The notes below the pieces were generated by a model, which saw only the letters and a program-made list of their open reading frames with translations, was not told the origin of the DNA and did no database searches. A stretch of 64,000 bases of DNA from the NCBI RefSeq assembly GCF_023520895.1, contig NZ_CP026029.1:5952001-6016000 (forward strand). Reading direction: 5' to 3'. Shown here in pieces: positions 8,583 to 19,803 of the stretch. The translations under genes were made by a program, and so were the position numbers. How positions within the stretch are numbered: the first letter of the stretch is position 1; each line of letters begins with the position of its first letter. Source of the stretch: Paenibacillus sp. PK3_47. GTDB taxonomy: Bacteria > Bacillota > Bacilli > Paenibacillales > Paenibacillaceae.

Positions 8583-9499
8583 TGGACTTCGCCGGACTTT
8601 CACCAAACACACTATGGGTATTGTTCAGCACTTTAATTCTTGGAGTCGCCTCGGGTCTGATCGGATGCCTGGCCTACTGGAAACGCCAAAGCCTGATGAG
8701 TGATGCCCTGTCCCATGCGGCGCTGCCGGGAATTATCATTGCGTTCTCGCTCACCGGAACCAAAAGCGTGCCCGTTCTGATGGCCGGAGCGGCGCTTAGC
8801 GCGTTTATCGGCTTTCTTTTTATCCAGTGGATCCAGTCTTCCACCAAAATTAAAGAAGATACCGCCATGGGCATCGTATTATCGATCTTTTTCGGACTCG
8901 GCATTATGCTGCTGTCTATCGTGAACCGGACGGCTGGCGGCGGGCAGAGCGGACTGGACCATTTTATCTTCGGGCAGGCTGCTTCCATGACGGGCAAGGA
9001 TGTCCGGACGATGTCTGTGCTGGCCTTCATAATCATTGCAATCATCTGGATCGGATTCAAAGAGTGGAAGCTCTACCTGTTCGATGCTGATTTTGCCAGA
9101 GGGCTGGGGATGTCCGGGCGGCTAATGAACGGAATTTATATGGCACTGCTGATTCTTGTCATTGTTATTGGTATCCAGGCGGTAGGTGTGATCCTGATGG
9201 CTGCCCTCCTGATTATCCCCCCGGTTAGCGCGAGATACTGGACGCATTCTTTTAAAACCATGCTGATTCTCTCGGCGGTATTTGGCGGAGGTGCGGGAGC
9301 TGCAGGCACTTGGGTAAGTACGCTTGGAAAAGGCTGGCCTACCGGTCCGTTCATCGTGCTGCTCTCGTCATCATTGTTCCTTGTATCGCTGATCTTCGGC
9401 TTTCAAAAGGGCTTGGTGGCCAAACGCCTTCAGCTGAGAGCACTTAAAAAGCAGTCCCTGCCGCCGCTGCCATCCCATATGCAAAAGGGGGAGATCTGA
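8582..9499 (+). CDS. mntC: Metal ABC transporter permease (first)
   Basis: 305 aa integral membrane protein of the ABC-3 family with about eight hydrophobic segments. The start ATG overlaps the previous stop by one base (TAATG), so translation is coupled. Conserved features are LMSDALSHAALPG near residue 40 and QAVGVILMAALLIIPPVSARYW near residue 200, typical of Mn/Zn permeases. It pairs with the second permease to form the translocation channel. Confidence 0.9.
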   Translation: MDFAGLSPNTLWVLFSTLILGVASGLIGCLAYWKRQSLMSDALSHAALPGIIIAFSLTGTKSVPVLMAGAALSAFIGFLFIQWIQSSTKIKEDTAMGIVLSIFFGLGIMLLSIVNRTAGGGQSGLDHFIFGQAASMTGKDVRTMSVLAFIIIAIIWIGFKEWKLYLFDADFARGLGMSGRLMNGIYMALLILVIVIGIQAVGVILMAALLIIPPVSARYWTHSFKTMLILSAVFGGGAGAAGTWVSTLGKGWPTGPFIVLLSSSLFLVSLIFGFQKGLVAKRLQLRALKKQSLPPLPSHMQKGEI

Positions 9500-9500
9500 G

Positions 9501-10382
9501 ATGATAAGCTACACCGGCTGGATTCTGCTGACGGCGTCACTTGTCGGATTAACCTGCGGGATTATCGGCACCTTCCTTATTCTGAGAAGAATGGCGATGA
9601 TGGCCGATGCCATCAGTCACAGCGTGCTGCTCGGAATCGTCGTCGCCTTCCTGATCACAAAACAGCTCAGCGGCGGTCATATGTTAATCGGCTCAATTAT
9701 TGCCGGCCTTGCAACAGCGGTGCTCGTCCAGTTTCTGCATTCCCGCGGTGTCGCACAGGAGGCTTCGATCGGGGTGGTTTTCACCACTCTTTTTGCGGCC
9801 GGCGTAGTGCTGATTGCCACCAAAGTGGGGAATGCGCATCTGGATGTGCAGCACGCCCTGATGGGGGAGATCACCTTTGTTCCCTGGAACAAAGTGAATG
9901 TTCCGTGGATTGGCGAGGTGCCGCAGGCTACATTGATGCTGTCCATCGTGCTGGTTATCGTGCTGGCCGTAATTCTCGCTTTTTATAAAGAATGGAAAAT
10001 CACCTCGTTCGATCCGGCGCTGGCTGCGAGCCTCGGCCTTCCGGTTGTGTTCATGCACTATCTGTTCATGACACTTGTATCTGTAACAACTGTTGCGTCG
10101 TTTGACGCTGTTGGCGCTATCATGGTCGTAGCCATGCTGATTACACCGGCGGCTTCAGCCTACCTGTGGACCGAAAAGCTGTCGGTCATGCTGCTGCTCA
10201 GCGCCGGGTTTGGAGTGCTGTCAGCTATTACTGGTTATTACATCGCCGTCTGGCTGGATACCTCAATCTCGGGGTCGATGGCTTTTGCCACCGGGATTGT
10301 GTTTCTGGCCAGCTTCATCGGTTCGCCAACCAATGGCGTATTCTCCAGATATTTGCGGGCAGCAGTGGTGGCGGAGGAATAG
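9501..10382 (+). CDS. mntD: Metal ABC transporter permease (second)
   Basis: 293 aa, ABC-3 family, about eight membrane segments. MMADAISHSVLLGIVVAF and DAVGAIMVVAMLITPAASAYLW correspond to the conserved helices of the partner permease. It starts one base after the previous stop. Two different permeases, one ATPase and one binding protein give the MntABCD layout of Bacillus-type manganese importers. A terminator follows at 10416. Confidence 0.9.
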   Translation: MISYTGWILLTASLVGLTCGIIGTFLILRRMAMMADAISHSVLLGIVVAFLITKQLSGGHMLIGSIIAGLATAVLVQFLHSRGVAQEASIGVVFTTLFAAGVVLIATKVGNAHLDVQHALMGEITFVPWNKVNVPWIGEVPQATLMLSIVLVIVLAVILAFYKEWKITSFDPALAASLGLPVVFMHYLFMTLVSVTTVASFDAVGAIMVVAMLITPAASAYLWTEKLSVMLLLSAGFGVLSAITGYYIAVWLDTSISGSMAFATGIVFLASFIGSPTNGVFSRYLRAAVVAEE

Positions 10383-10415
10383 GGGGAGACGGAACTGCAG
10401 GGGAACTAAAAAAAC

Positions 10416-10460
10416 GCCTCTGTTTTATTGCTCATATGCAATGGAAACAGGGGCTTTTTG
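10416..10460 (+). terminator. Rho-independent terminator of the mnt operon
   Basis: GCCTCTGTTT pairs with AAACAGGGGC (one G-U) across a 17-nt loop and is followed by TTTTTG. The A-run on the other side would also give a U-tract for the convergent gene. Confidence 0.8.
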
Positions 10461-10477
10461 CTATGCGTAAATTTGTA

Positions 10478-11083
10478 TTAATACTTCAGCGCATGCGGGA
10501 ATTGGAGCAATATGGCATTACGGATCATATCGGCCATCATCAGCGCTTGACGCTCGATCCGGTCATAGATCTGAATGCTGGCCTTGTAATCTTTATTGAG
10601 CATGGCAACCGCTTCTGCCTGGGTTAAGGCAAGGTGCTCATAGAACATCTTCTTGAATTCCTCTTTGGGCAAGTAAGAGAGGATGCTGCTCAGGAAGCTG
10701 ATAATTTCGTCTGCGTTGGCATACCATTTCTTTTCTGCAGCAGCAGCGCTACTTGTATCTCCTGCCTTGGCTGCTTTCACAAGATCGGCTGCAATGCTCA
10801 GATGTTCCGTGATTAAGCGGGTGTACGTGTTACCAATGTTTTCTCCAAAAAAGGGCTTGAACGCGTTCCCCATATCCGGAGCATTCTGCAGAAGACGGGC
10901 CAGTACGGCATCTGTGTCAGGCAGCCCGAATACCAGGCTCGTAATGGCCATGCGTGTCCATGCAACATGCTGCTCCCACAGCATCCGCATGTGGTTTTTA
11001 AACTCAATCTGGGCTTTGGTCAGGCAAATCAGTTGGGGTCTTGCGTAAACAGGGTGAAAACCGGGCGAGGCATAAGGATACAT
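10478..11083 (-). CDS. Conserved protein of unknown function (Bacillus/Paenibacillus type)
   Basis: 201 aa from ATG 11083, chosen because AGGGAGG precedes it by 8 nt; the open frame extends to 11296 but without a start signal. The protein is predicted all-helical, with no signal peptide: ICLTKAQIEFKNHMRMLWEQHVAWTRM, then TEHLSIAADLVKAAKAGDT and YEHLALTQAEAVAML. Spaced His residues (WEQH, TEH, YEH) may suggest a metal-binding helical bundle, which is speculation. I recall similar proteins labelled 'acetylglutamate kinase' automatically; nothing here resembles an amino-acid kinase fold, so I do not use that name. Confidence 0.72.
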   Translation of the reverse strand: MYPYASPGFHPVYARPQLICLTKAQIEFKNHMRMLWEQHVAWTRMAITSLVFGLPDTDAVLARLLQNAPDMGNAFKPFFGENIGNTYTRLITEHLSIAADLVKAAKAGDTSSAAAAEKKWYANADEIISFLSSILSYLPKEEFKKMFYEHLALTQAEAVAMLNKDYKASIQIYDRIERQALMMADMIRNAILLQFPHALKY

Positions 11084-11164
11084 ATCATTAATCCTCCCTT
11101 GAATATGGTTATAGTATTGTATGGGGAGTTCGCCCAGGTTGTTCTTGGTACAAGGAGGATGTTC

Positions 11165-11719
11165 ATGGAAATTAGTGTGAAAGACACAATCGTCCAATTG
11201 ATTCAGGGTGATATTACTAAAACTACTGTCGATGCCATAGTAAACGCAGCCAATACAAGTTTGATGGGTGGGGGCGGTGTAGATGGTGCCATCCATAGAG
11301 CTGGCGGAAAAGCAATATTAGAAGAGTGCATAAAGATCCGCAATCAACAGGAAGGCTGTGCAGTCGGAGAAGCGGTAGTAACAACCGGAGGGAACTTGAA
11401 TTGCCGCTTCGTCATTCATACCGTTGGTCCCGTCTGGAACGGCGGAATGAACAATGAGGAAGATAAGCTGAGAAACTGTTACAGGAATTCTTTAAAACAA
11501 GCTGATTTAAACGGAGCTGCAAGCATTGCTTTTCCAAATATAAGTACAGGCATATATAACTACCCGAAAGATTTAGCCTGCAATATAGCCATAGACGAAG
11601 TATTTAACTATTTCGTAAATAACGATTCAGAAATTAAGAGGCTCGTATTTGTATGTTTTGATGATGAAAGTTTTGCAATATATGAAAATGAACTAGTAAA
11701 GTATGATCATCATGATTGA
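11165..11719 (+). CDS. Macro-domain protein (O-acetyl-ADP-ribose deacetylase type)
   Basis: 184 aa from ATG 11165, nine nt after AAGGAGG; an ATG at 11159 is too close to that site. It is a single macro domain: IQGDITKTTVDAIVNAANTSL, GGGGVDGAIHRAGG and IHTVGPVW, then FPNISTGIYNYPKDLA. The NAAN, GGGVDGAI and STGIYNYP loops form the ADP-ribose pocket of MacroD-like hydrolases, which remove O-acetyl or ADP-ribose groups in the cytoplasm. It is divergent from the uncharacterised gene at 11083, with an 81-bp gap between the two start codons. Confidence 0.9.
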   Translation: MEISVKDTIVQLIQGDITKTTVDAIVNAANTSLMGGGGVDGAIHRAGGKAILEECIKIRNQQEGCAVGEAVVTTGGNLNCRFVIHTVGPVWNGGMNNEEDKLRNCYRNSLKQADLNGAASIAFPNISTGIYNYPKDLACNIAIDEVFNYFVNNDSEIKRLVFVCFDDESFAIYENELVKYDHHD

Positions 11720-12010
11720 CGCAACGATTGTCCGTGTCCAGCAGCATGGAGCGGGCGCGAAAGCAGGGCCTTCAACTAGCAATTGGGCATACCTATGGCG
11801 GATGAACGGCCAAAATTCATGCGGCTGTTGTTGCTTTGGGCATTCCTGTAGGCTTTGAGCAGACCGGTGGAAATTGCCGCGACTCGGTAACTGGACACGA
11901 GTTGCTTAGTCAGATGGAGTGAACAAAAAGGAAAGCCTCGACAGATCGTGCTTACGATACCGATCAGCCGTAAACGCTTAGAATAAGCATTCAAGGAATA
12001 TGCTGATTTA
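11713..12010 (+). pseudogene. IS5-type transposase remnant
   Basis: Frame one reads MIDATIVRVQQHGAGAKAG. After a shift near 11775 another frame reads QLAIGHTYGG, stop, TAKIHAAVVALGIPVGFEQ, TGGNCRDSVTGHELL and finally TDRAYDT. This order (D-TIVR-QHAAGAK, TKIHA, LADRAYD) is that of DDE transposases of the IS5/IS427 group. At least one frameshift and several stops break it, and neither end nor terminal repeats were found, so it is a dead fragment. It begins inside the last codons of the macro-domain gene. Confidence 0.75.
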
Positions 12011-12087
12011 TCCAGTTAACTTAAGACCACAAGCAGAGGGTGTTTTTAATCACTTTGAAGGGGATTATCAATCCTAATTTAATATGG

Positions 12088-12265
12088 TATAATACAGTAC
12101 AACGTGGTATATGATTATATAAAGATGTATACATTAAAAAAGAGCAAGGATGTTCGCGCATCCTCACTCTTACAACAGTCCGCTTTTAAGGGCGGCAGCT
12201 TAGAACTTAGGGCTACCAGAAAGAATAGACCGTTATCCTTTGGACAGGGCGGTCTATTTCTTTTT
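12088..12265 (+). ncRNA. Probable antisense RNA antitoxin for the small toxin gene
   Basis: An extended -10 TGGTATAAT (hexamer 12088-12093) should start a plus-strand RNA near 12100. It would end at a terminator made of AATAGACCG (12224-12232) and CGGTCTATT (12250-12258) followed by TCTTTTT. The RNA of about 165 nt overlaps the 3' end of the toxin gene and all of its 3' untranslated region. This is the arrangement known for txpA/ratA and bsrG/SR4 type I systems. Promoter and terminator are seen; the role is inferred. Confidence 0.6.
12135..12171 (-). terminator. Terminator of the toxin mRNA
   Basis: On the minus strand AAGAGTGAGGATG pairs with CATCCTTGCTCTT (internal mismatch) over a short CGCGAA loop and runs into TTTTTT. 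This closes a toxin transcript that starts near 12395, giving a 3' untranslated region of about 100 nt available for antisense pairing. Confidence 0.7.
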
Positions 12266-12343
12266 GTGGAAAGAGAGTATCAAAATCACCAACGTTGCAA
12301 ATTGAATCATCAACGTCAATGTATCTTTTACTTCCACAGGCAT
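12254..12343 (-). CDS. Small holin-like toxin (type I toxin-antitoxin)
   Basis: 29-residue peptide starting MPVEVKDTLTLMIQFATLV and ending in S-F-H-K-K-K. It has one hydrophobic helix (about residues 9-24) with a charged tail, matching the 'putative holin-like toxin' family, whose members insert in the membrane. GGGAGGTG abuts the ATG at 12343. A GTG at 12337 (27 aa) has the better spacing of 8 nt and may be the true start. An extended -10 promoter lies at 12401-12409. A convergent RNA overlaps its 3' end. Confidence 0.8.
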   Translation of the reverse strand: MPVEVKDTLTLMIQFATLVILILSFHKKK

Positions 12344-12400
12344 CACCTCCCTTCCGGGAGATTAGCCGACCGCCCATATTAGCCATACTGTTGATAATAT

Positions 12401-12409
12401 ATTATACCA
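12401..12409 (-). promoter_or_regulatory. Extended -10 promoter of the toxin gene
   Basis: The minus strand reads TGGTATAAT here, identical to the nine bases of the antisense promoter at 12085-12093. No good -35 is visible, as expected for extended -10 promoters. The predicted leader before the toxin start is about 50 nt. Confidence 0.6.
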
Positions 12410-12513
12410 TATTAATACAAGTCACACAGTTAAATAAGAGTTTTAACTTATCATTTAGATATTTACTCAGATCATTTAAACTGCTGCAGTTACAAATACA
12501 AAAAACGTATTTT

Positions 12514-12557
12514 AAAACCTGCTGTAAAGCAAAGAATGCTTTAGCAGCAGGTTTTAT
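12514..12557. terminator. Bidirectional terminator-like hairpin
   Basis: AAAACCTGCTG pairs with CAGCAGGTTTT, and inside it AAAGCA pairs with TGCTTT. Either strand ends in a U-rich run. No gene reads into it in either direction apart from possible readthrough, so its purpose is unclear. Confidence 0.5.
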
Positions 12558-12752
12558 TATGGTTATAAGCTCAAGAGGTGCTGGAACCGGCAACAACGGA
12601 TTCAATGTACGGCTTTTTTATTAAAGGCGTGTAGCGGGTAAAAGAGGCCCGTTCCCGGTGTTACTTTTTAAAGGAGCCGTGCTGGAACACGAATAGTTTT
12701 ACGGGCTTAGTAGAATGAACTTGAAAATATCCTATAAGGAATTAGTGACGGA

Positions 12753-12872
12753 GGAGAAGTTTGGAACTGTAGGAGCGATAGCGTCCGCCTTTGTCTGCGG
12801 ATTTTAACCGAGCAGTGGTATAAAAATGAGAAATCTGCAGACAACAGCGGCCGGAAGTCCAAACATTCTCTG
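12753..12872. repeat. Large imperfect hairpin element (about 120 nt)
   Basis: Outer arms GAGAA-GTTTGGA and TCCAAAC-ATTCTC enclose inner arms TTGTCTGCGGATTT (12791-12804) and AAATCTGCAGACAA (12831-12844), which pair fully with one G-U. The apical part is A/T-rich. From memory similar elements are scattered in Paenibacillus intergenic DNA, but only one copy is in this window, so the repeat status is not shown here. The rest of 12558-12947 shows no gene. Confidence 0.55.
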
Positions 12873-12947
12873 GAGTCGCGACCATTCCAAATAGAAGAAT
12901 CCCCAGTACTTTAATCGAACAACTCCTGATCAACTACCCTTATTCCG

Positions 12948-12981
12948 CAAAAAAAGCCCGGCCAGCTTCTGCTGACCGGAC
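12948..12981 (-). terminator. Terminator of the beta-galactosidase gene
   Basis: On the minus strand CCGGTCAGC pairs with GCTGGCCGG over AGAA, followed by GCTTTTTTT. It lies 25 nt past the stop codon of the beta-galactosidase gene. Confidence 0.8.
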
Positions 12982-13005
12982 CTGCTATACATACGATGAA
13001 TCCAA

Positions 13006-16188
<3,183 letters not shown>

Positions 16189-16227
16189 TTATTAAAATAT
16201 ATCAAAATATGAAACAGGTGAAGCGTG

Positions 16228-17049
16228 ATGGAGAGCAAGCTGGTTTTTTGTGAAAATGATGAAATGATGCTGCTGCCGCTGTATGCCACAACGATTGGCT
16301 TCTGGGAACATCAGGTACAGACTGCACGGGAGGCGGGTTTTCCGGATTATCAGATGCATCAGATTCTGGAAGGCAAAGGCGAGCTGATTGTCGGGGACAA
16401 ACGCTATATTGTCGGGCCGGGAGAGGTTTTTTTTCTGTACCCGGATATTCCGCACGAGTATACTCCGATCAGCCGGGAATGGAAGCTGGCCTGGATTTCT
16501 TTTAACGGGAGGGAAGCCGCCCAGATGCTGCTGTATGCAGGCATTCGTGAGTCCGGCCCCGGGAAATTGCGCTCGGAGGCTTTCCTAGAACCTCTGCGGG
16601 AGATGCTGCTGCTGCCGGATGACAATGAGCTGGGAGTTAATCTGGAGCGGAGCAAGCTGTTATTTGCGCTGCTGCTGGATTTGAAGCAAAGGCTGCTGCC
16701 TGCCACGAATCATGAGGATGAAATGGAACGGATCCGGCCTGTGCTGCGCTATATTGAGCTTCATCTGCACCAGCCGCTTGTGCTGAAGGACATGGCGGAG
16801 GTTATTAAGGTGTCACCGCAGTATTTATGCAGGCTGTTTCAGCGAACCGTACGCGAACGTCCGGTAACGTATATCAACAAGCAGCGGATCAACCGCAGCA
16901 AGCAGCTGATGTTCAGCATCCGCGGCAAAAAAATATATGAAATCGCCCAGGAGGCGGGCTTTGAGAATGTGAGTTATTTTTGTGCGGTGTTTAAAAAGGT
17001 TACCGGCATGAAGCCGGAGGAGTTTAAAAGATTGCATGGATTGGATTAA
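16228..17049 (+). CDS. AraC-family transcriptional regulator
   Basis: 273 aa. ATG 16228 is preceded by AGGTGA; a GTG at 16225 is also possible. Residues 1-150 form a cupin-like sensing domain (ILEGKGELIVGDKRYIVGPG, then FFLYPDIPHEYTP), and the last 100 residues are the paired helix-turn-helix domain (LKDMAEVIKVSPQYLCRLF; IYEIAQEAGFENVSYFCAVF; TGMKPEEFKR). AraC proteins with this layout sense sugars and activate carbohydrate genes. The divergent position to lacZ suggests control of that gene by a galactoside. Confidence 0.9.
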   Translation: MESKLVFCENDEMMLLPLYATTIGFWEHQVQTAREAGFPDYQMHQILEGKGELIVGDKRYIVGPGEVFFLYPDIPHEYTPISREWKLAWISFNGREAAQMLLYAGIRESGPGKLRSEAFLEPLREMLLLPDDNELGVNLERSKLLFALLLDLKQRLLPATNHEDEMERIRPVLRYIELHLHQPLVLKDMAEVIKVSPQYLCRLFQRTVRERPVTYINKQRINRSKQLMFSIRGKKIYEIAQEAGFENVSYFCAVFKKVTGMKPEEFKRLHGLD

Positions 17050-17154
17050 GCGAATACAGAAATGAACCTTTTTCCCGCCGGATTTGTCTAAAGTCTTGTT
17101 GGCACCCGACAGGTCCATCTGATTGTGATAAAAAATAAAAGCGGGGGATTCACT

Positions 17155-18084
17155 GTGTCTGTTATGCTGGCTATGCACGTCGGTACACATTTGCTTGCAG
17201 GATGTTTTATAGCTTCCTTTGTATTTATGCGTCAAGATATTTCTTTTAAAGATAAGCTGATGATTCTGGGACTTTCAGCCTTTTTCGGCATCTTTCCCGA
17301 TCTGTTGGGAACACGCGATACTTCGCCATGGTCTCATTCATTAATCGTAATGGGAATAGTCATGGTTCCAGTAGTGTACCTGTTAAGATTTTTTCTGCAG
17401 AAATATTCTTATCCAATGCTGTATGTATGCTTCGCGGGGAGCGTAATGGCGCACATTTTCGTTGATTATCTGGGACATGGGGTGCATTTAATTTATCCGT
17501 TTTCCAGGCAAGCCTATACTTTGCCGCTGATTTATCTCGGAGACCCTACGGTATGGGTGCCTATGCTGCTTGGTGTTGTTATTTTCATCCTGCCTGTAGT
17601 GTTCAAAAGAAAACTAATAATGAATACACTATTTGCTGTGTTCATTGTCATCTACCTTGGTCTAAAGCTTGCAACAGTTGCACAGATTGAGCAAAGTATC
17701 TCTCAGAAGCTCACACTAACGGAAGAGGCGGGTGTAAAGGTCTATCCTTTAAGCGAATATCAGGTAACCAGCATGACGGATTTTTGGAAAATGGGGTTTG
17801 ATGTCATTGATAAGCAACGTTCTGTTAGAGGTATCGTGCCGCTCCTGGGCGGAGATCCGCACCTGCATGTGAATGTCTTTTATTTGATGGAGGGTGACAT
17901 TGTCGTAAGTAACACTGGTAAGGATGGGATCGAAGAGGTGTATCGTGTGCCAGCTTCTAATCGTGAAACCTCACTGGAAGTAACAGAGGAGTCGAAAGTG
18001 GATTCTGCCGGAATAATTATGGCTCGGGACCGGAATGGGAATACCCGGGAGTTTATTTTCAGGAATGGGAAATGGGCGCCTTGA
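17155..18084 (+). CDS. YdjM/DUF457-family membrane protein (putative metal-dependent hydrolase)
   Basis: About 309 aa. GTG 17155 has GCGGGGG 7 nt upstream; ATGs at 17164 and 17173 are alternatives. The first 190 residues hold several membrane helices and the family's His/Asp pattern: MHVGTHLLAG, FGIFPDLLGTRDTSPWSHS and MAHIFVDYLGHGVHL. These residues may bind metal, and homologues are called inner-membrane hydrolases, though the activity is not well defined. The C-terminal 120 residues form a soluble beta-rich region (PLLGGDPHLHVNVFYL, FIFRNGKWAP) not typical of short family members. Confidence 0.75.
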   Translation: MSVMLAMHVGTHLLAGCFIASFVFMRQDISFKDKLMILGLSAFFGIFPDLLGTRDTSPWSHSLIVMGIVMVPVVYLLRFFLQKYSYPMLYVCFAGSVMAHIFVDYLGHGVHLIYPFSRQAYTLPLIYLGDPTVWVPMLLGVVIFILPVVFKRKLIMNTLFAVFIVIYLGLKLATVAQIEQSISQKLTLTEEAGVKVYPLSEYQVTSMTDFWKMGFDVIDKQRSVRGIVPLLGGDPHLHVNVFYLMEGDIVVSNTGKDGIEEVYRVPASNRETSLEVTEESKVDSAGIIMARDRNGNTREFIFRNGKWAP

Positions 18085-18208
18085 GCGTCGCAATCATTAT
18101 GTGTCCATCTATAACCCGGAGGTGCCTTATGAAGAAGATTATTGAGAATTACTAGCCGGTGATTATAATTAAATTGCATGAATATCCAACTGGGAAAGGG
18201 ATTAGACG

Positions 18209-18571
18209 ATGATATTTATTACCAAGAAAAACATACATAAACTGATTGAACCTTATAGAGAATCTGACATGCTTGTCTGCTATTCCACTCCACAAAGCTT
18301 CTCGGCCTACAGCAGCCGGGCGATATTATTAATCAATAATAGGAAGGTAATTATCCTTTTTCTCAATCTTTTTTCTACTAAAGTCATCCAAAAGGTTGAA
18401 TTTGAAGCCGCTGAATTAGAAGAACAGAATTATAATCCGGGCTATGCATCTTCCGCCATATGGTCGTTTAAAATAAAAGGAGAGAAATGGAAATTCAGAA
18501 TCATCAAAAAAATCCTTACGCTCGGCTCTATGCAAAGGGAGTTTCTTGATTTTTTGCAGCAAAATACATAA
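18209..18571 (+). CDS. Hypothetical protein, possibly PH-like
   Basis: 120 aa, not recognised. It alternates short predicted strands (MLVCYSTPQSF, AILLINNRKVIILFLN, IWSFKIKGEKWKFRI) and ends in a helix, a pattern reminiscent of bacterial pleckstrin-homology-like domains. It has no signal peptide and no long membrane helix. The upstream GGGAAAGGGATTAGACG is a modest ribosome binding site. It is isolated, between the YdjM-like gene and a flavoprotein gene. The gap before it (18085-18208) has no convincing gene. Confidence 0.5.
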   Translation: MIFITKKNIHKLIEPYRESDMLVCYSTPQSFSAYSSRAILLINNRKVIILFLNLFSTKVIQKVEFEAAELEEQNYNPGYASSAIWSFKIKGEKWKFRIIKKILTLGSMQREFLDFLQQNT

Positions 18572-18767
18572 ATTAGCGCTTGGGCAGTCCGCTGTTCTTC
18601 CTAGAAATTTTTCATGATTACTTGATTTGTATAAAAGAATGTTTTATTGTAGACATTAGAGATCCTTAATTGATCTTATTGAGCGTCACAGCAGTAAAGA
18701 TGTTTTTTTTAATATTATTATGGATATTATGTATCCGGGAAAGGCGGTTCACATGAAAGGACATACC

Positions 18768-19682
18768 ATGGAGCGCAAGCTGGACGCAGTAATTATCGGA
18801 GGCGGACCCGCAGGGTTAAATGCTGCACTGGTGCTGGGGCGGGCCAGAAAAAATGTAATTGTAATCGATGATATCCAGCCGCGCAACTGGGTAACCCGGG
18901 AGACTCATGGCTTTTTGACACGGGATGGTGTTAGTCCGGCAGAGTTTCGCCGCGCAGCCCAGGAGGAGATTGGAGCGTATCCTTCAGTACATTTTGTGAC
19001 AGATTCGGCGGTGTCGGTGTCGGGGGCAGACGGAGATTTTCAAATAACAACAGCACAGGGACAACTCTTTCAGAGTAAAAAGCTGCTTTTTGCAGTGGGG
19101 AAAAAAGATGCCCCGTTAACTATTAACGGGTTGGACGCCGTGTATGGTAAAAGCGCCTTTGTGTGCCCTTATTGTGACGGCTGGGAGCTGCGGGATCAAC
19201 CGCTGGCGTTAATTGTTAAAGGGGCTAATGCTGTGCATTTGGCTTCTGTGATCCCGGGATGGAGCAGCAACTATACTATCGTTACCAATGGTCCTGACGA
19301 AATGACGGAAGAGGAACGCAGCGAGCTGAAGAGACATAATATCCCTGTGTATGACTCCCCGATTGTACAGATCGAATCCGATGACGGTATTGTGCGGCAA
19401 ATTGTTCTGGAGGATGGTACGGAGATTTCGTGCAGGGGGATATTTTTTGCGCCTCAGCTTGTTGCGGGATCGGAGCTGCCGGCCGCTTTGGGCTGCAGGA
19501 TGACTGATACGGGATCGGTGTTTGTAGATGAATATGGCAAAACCAGCGTTCCCGGTGTCTACAGTGCCGGTGATGCGGCAAGTGAAAAGTATCAGGCGAT
19601 TGCTGCTGCCTCGTCCGGTGCGTTAGCCGCAATAGGGATGAACAGCGAGCTGCTTGCAGAGGCTTGGAAAGCAAAAGGATGA
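18768..19682 (+). CDS. NAD(P)/FAD-dependent oxidoreductase, thioredoxin-reductase-like
   Basis: About 304 aa from ATG 18768 (AAAGGA 6 nt upstream); an ATG at 18753 is possible. FAD-binding AVIIGGGPAGLNAALVLGRA is at the N terminus, CPYCDG in the middle is the redox CxxC placed as in thioredoxin reductases, and GVYSAGDAAS near the end binds FAD. The second Rossmann motif is degenerate (IVKGANAVHLAS), unlike true TrxB, so the reductant may differ. Such proteins are cytoplasmic; the partner is unknown. A strong terminator follows. Confidence 0.85.
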   Translation: MERKLDAVIIGGGPAGLNAALVLGRARKNVIVIDDIQPRNWVTRETHGFLTRDGVSPAEFRRAAQEEIGAYPSVHFVTDSAVSVSGADGDFQITTAQGQLFQSKKLLFAVGKKDAPLTINGLDAVYGKSAFVCPYCDGWELRDQPLALIVKGANAVHLASVIPGWSSNYTIVTNGPDEMTEEERSELKRHNIPVYDSPIVQIESDDGIVRQIVLEDGTEISCRGIFFAPQLVAGSELPAALGCRMTDTGSVFVDEYGKTSVPGVYSAGDAASEKYQAIAAASSGALAAIGMNSELLAEAWKAKG

Positions 19683-19717
19683 TTTTTACAAAGTGTACGG
19701 CAACCTGTATAAAAAAT

Positions 19718-19769
19718 AAAAGCAAAACAGCGTCTCCTCAGCTTCATTGGATTCGCTGTTTTGCTTTTT
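19718..19769. terminator. Bidirectional terminator between convergent genes
   Basis: AAAGCAAAACAGCG pairs with CGCTGTTTTGCTTT over about 21 nt, with A/U runs on both sides, serving the flavoprotein gene (+) and the P-loop gene (-). Confidence 0.85.
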
Positions 19770-19803
19770 GTCAGGGTTTGCTGAAGCAGATGACTTCTTA
19801 TTT

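Noticed and set aside
10967-11164. Upstream extension of the macro-domain protein
   Set aside because: The extra 66 codons overlap the divergent gene and its start region, and a strong ribosome binding site sits directly before the ATG at 11165.
18085-18208. Short frames after the YdjM-like gene
   Set aside because: Fewer than 30 codons, no family and no clear start; left unannotated.
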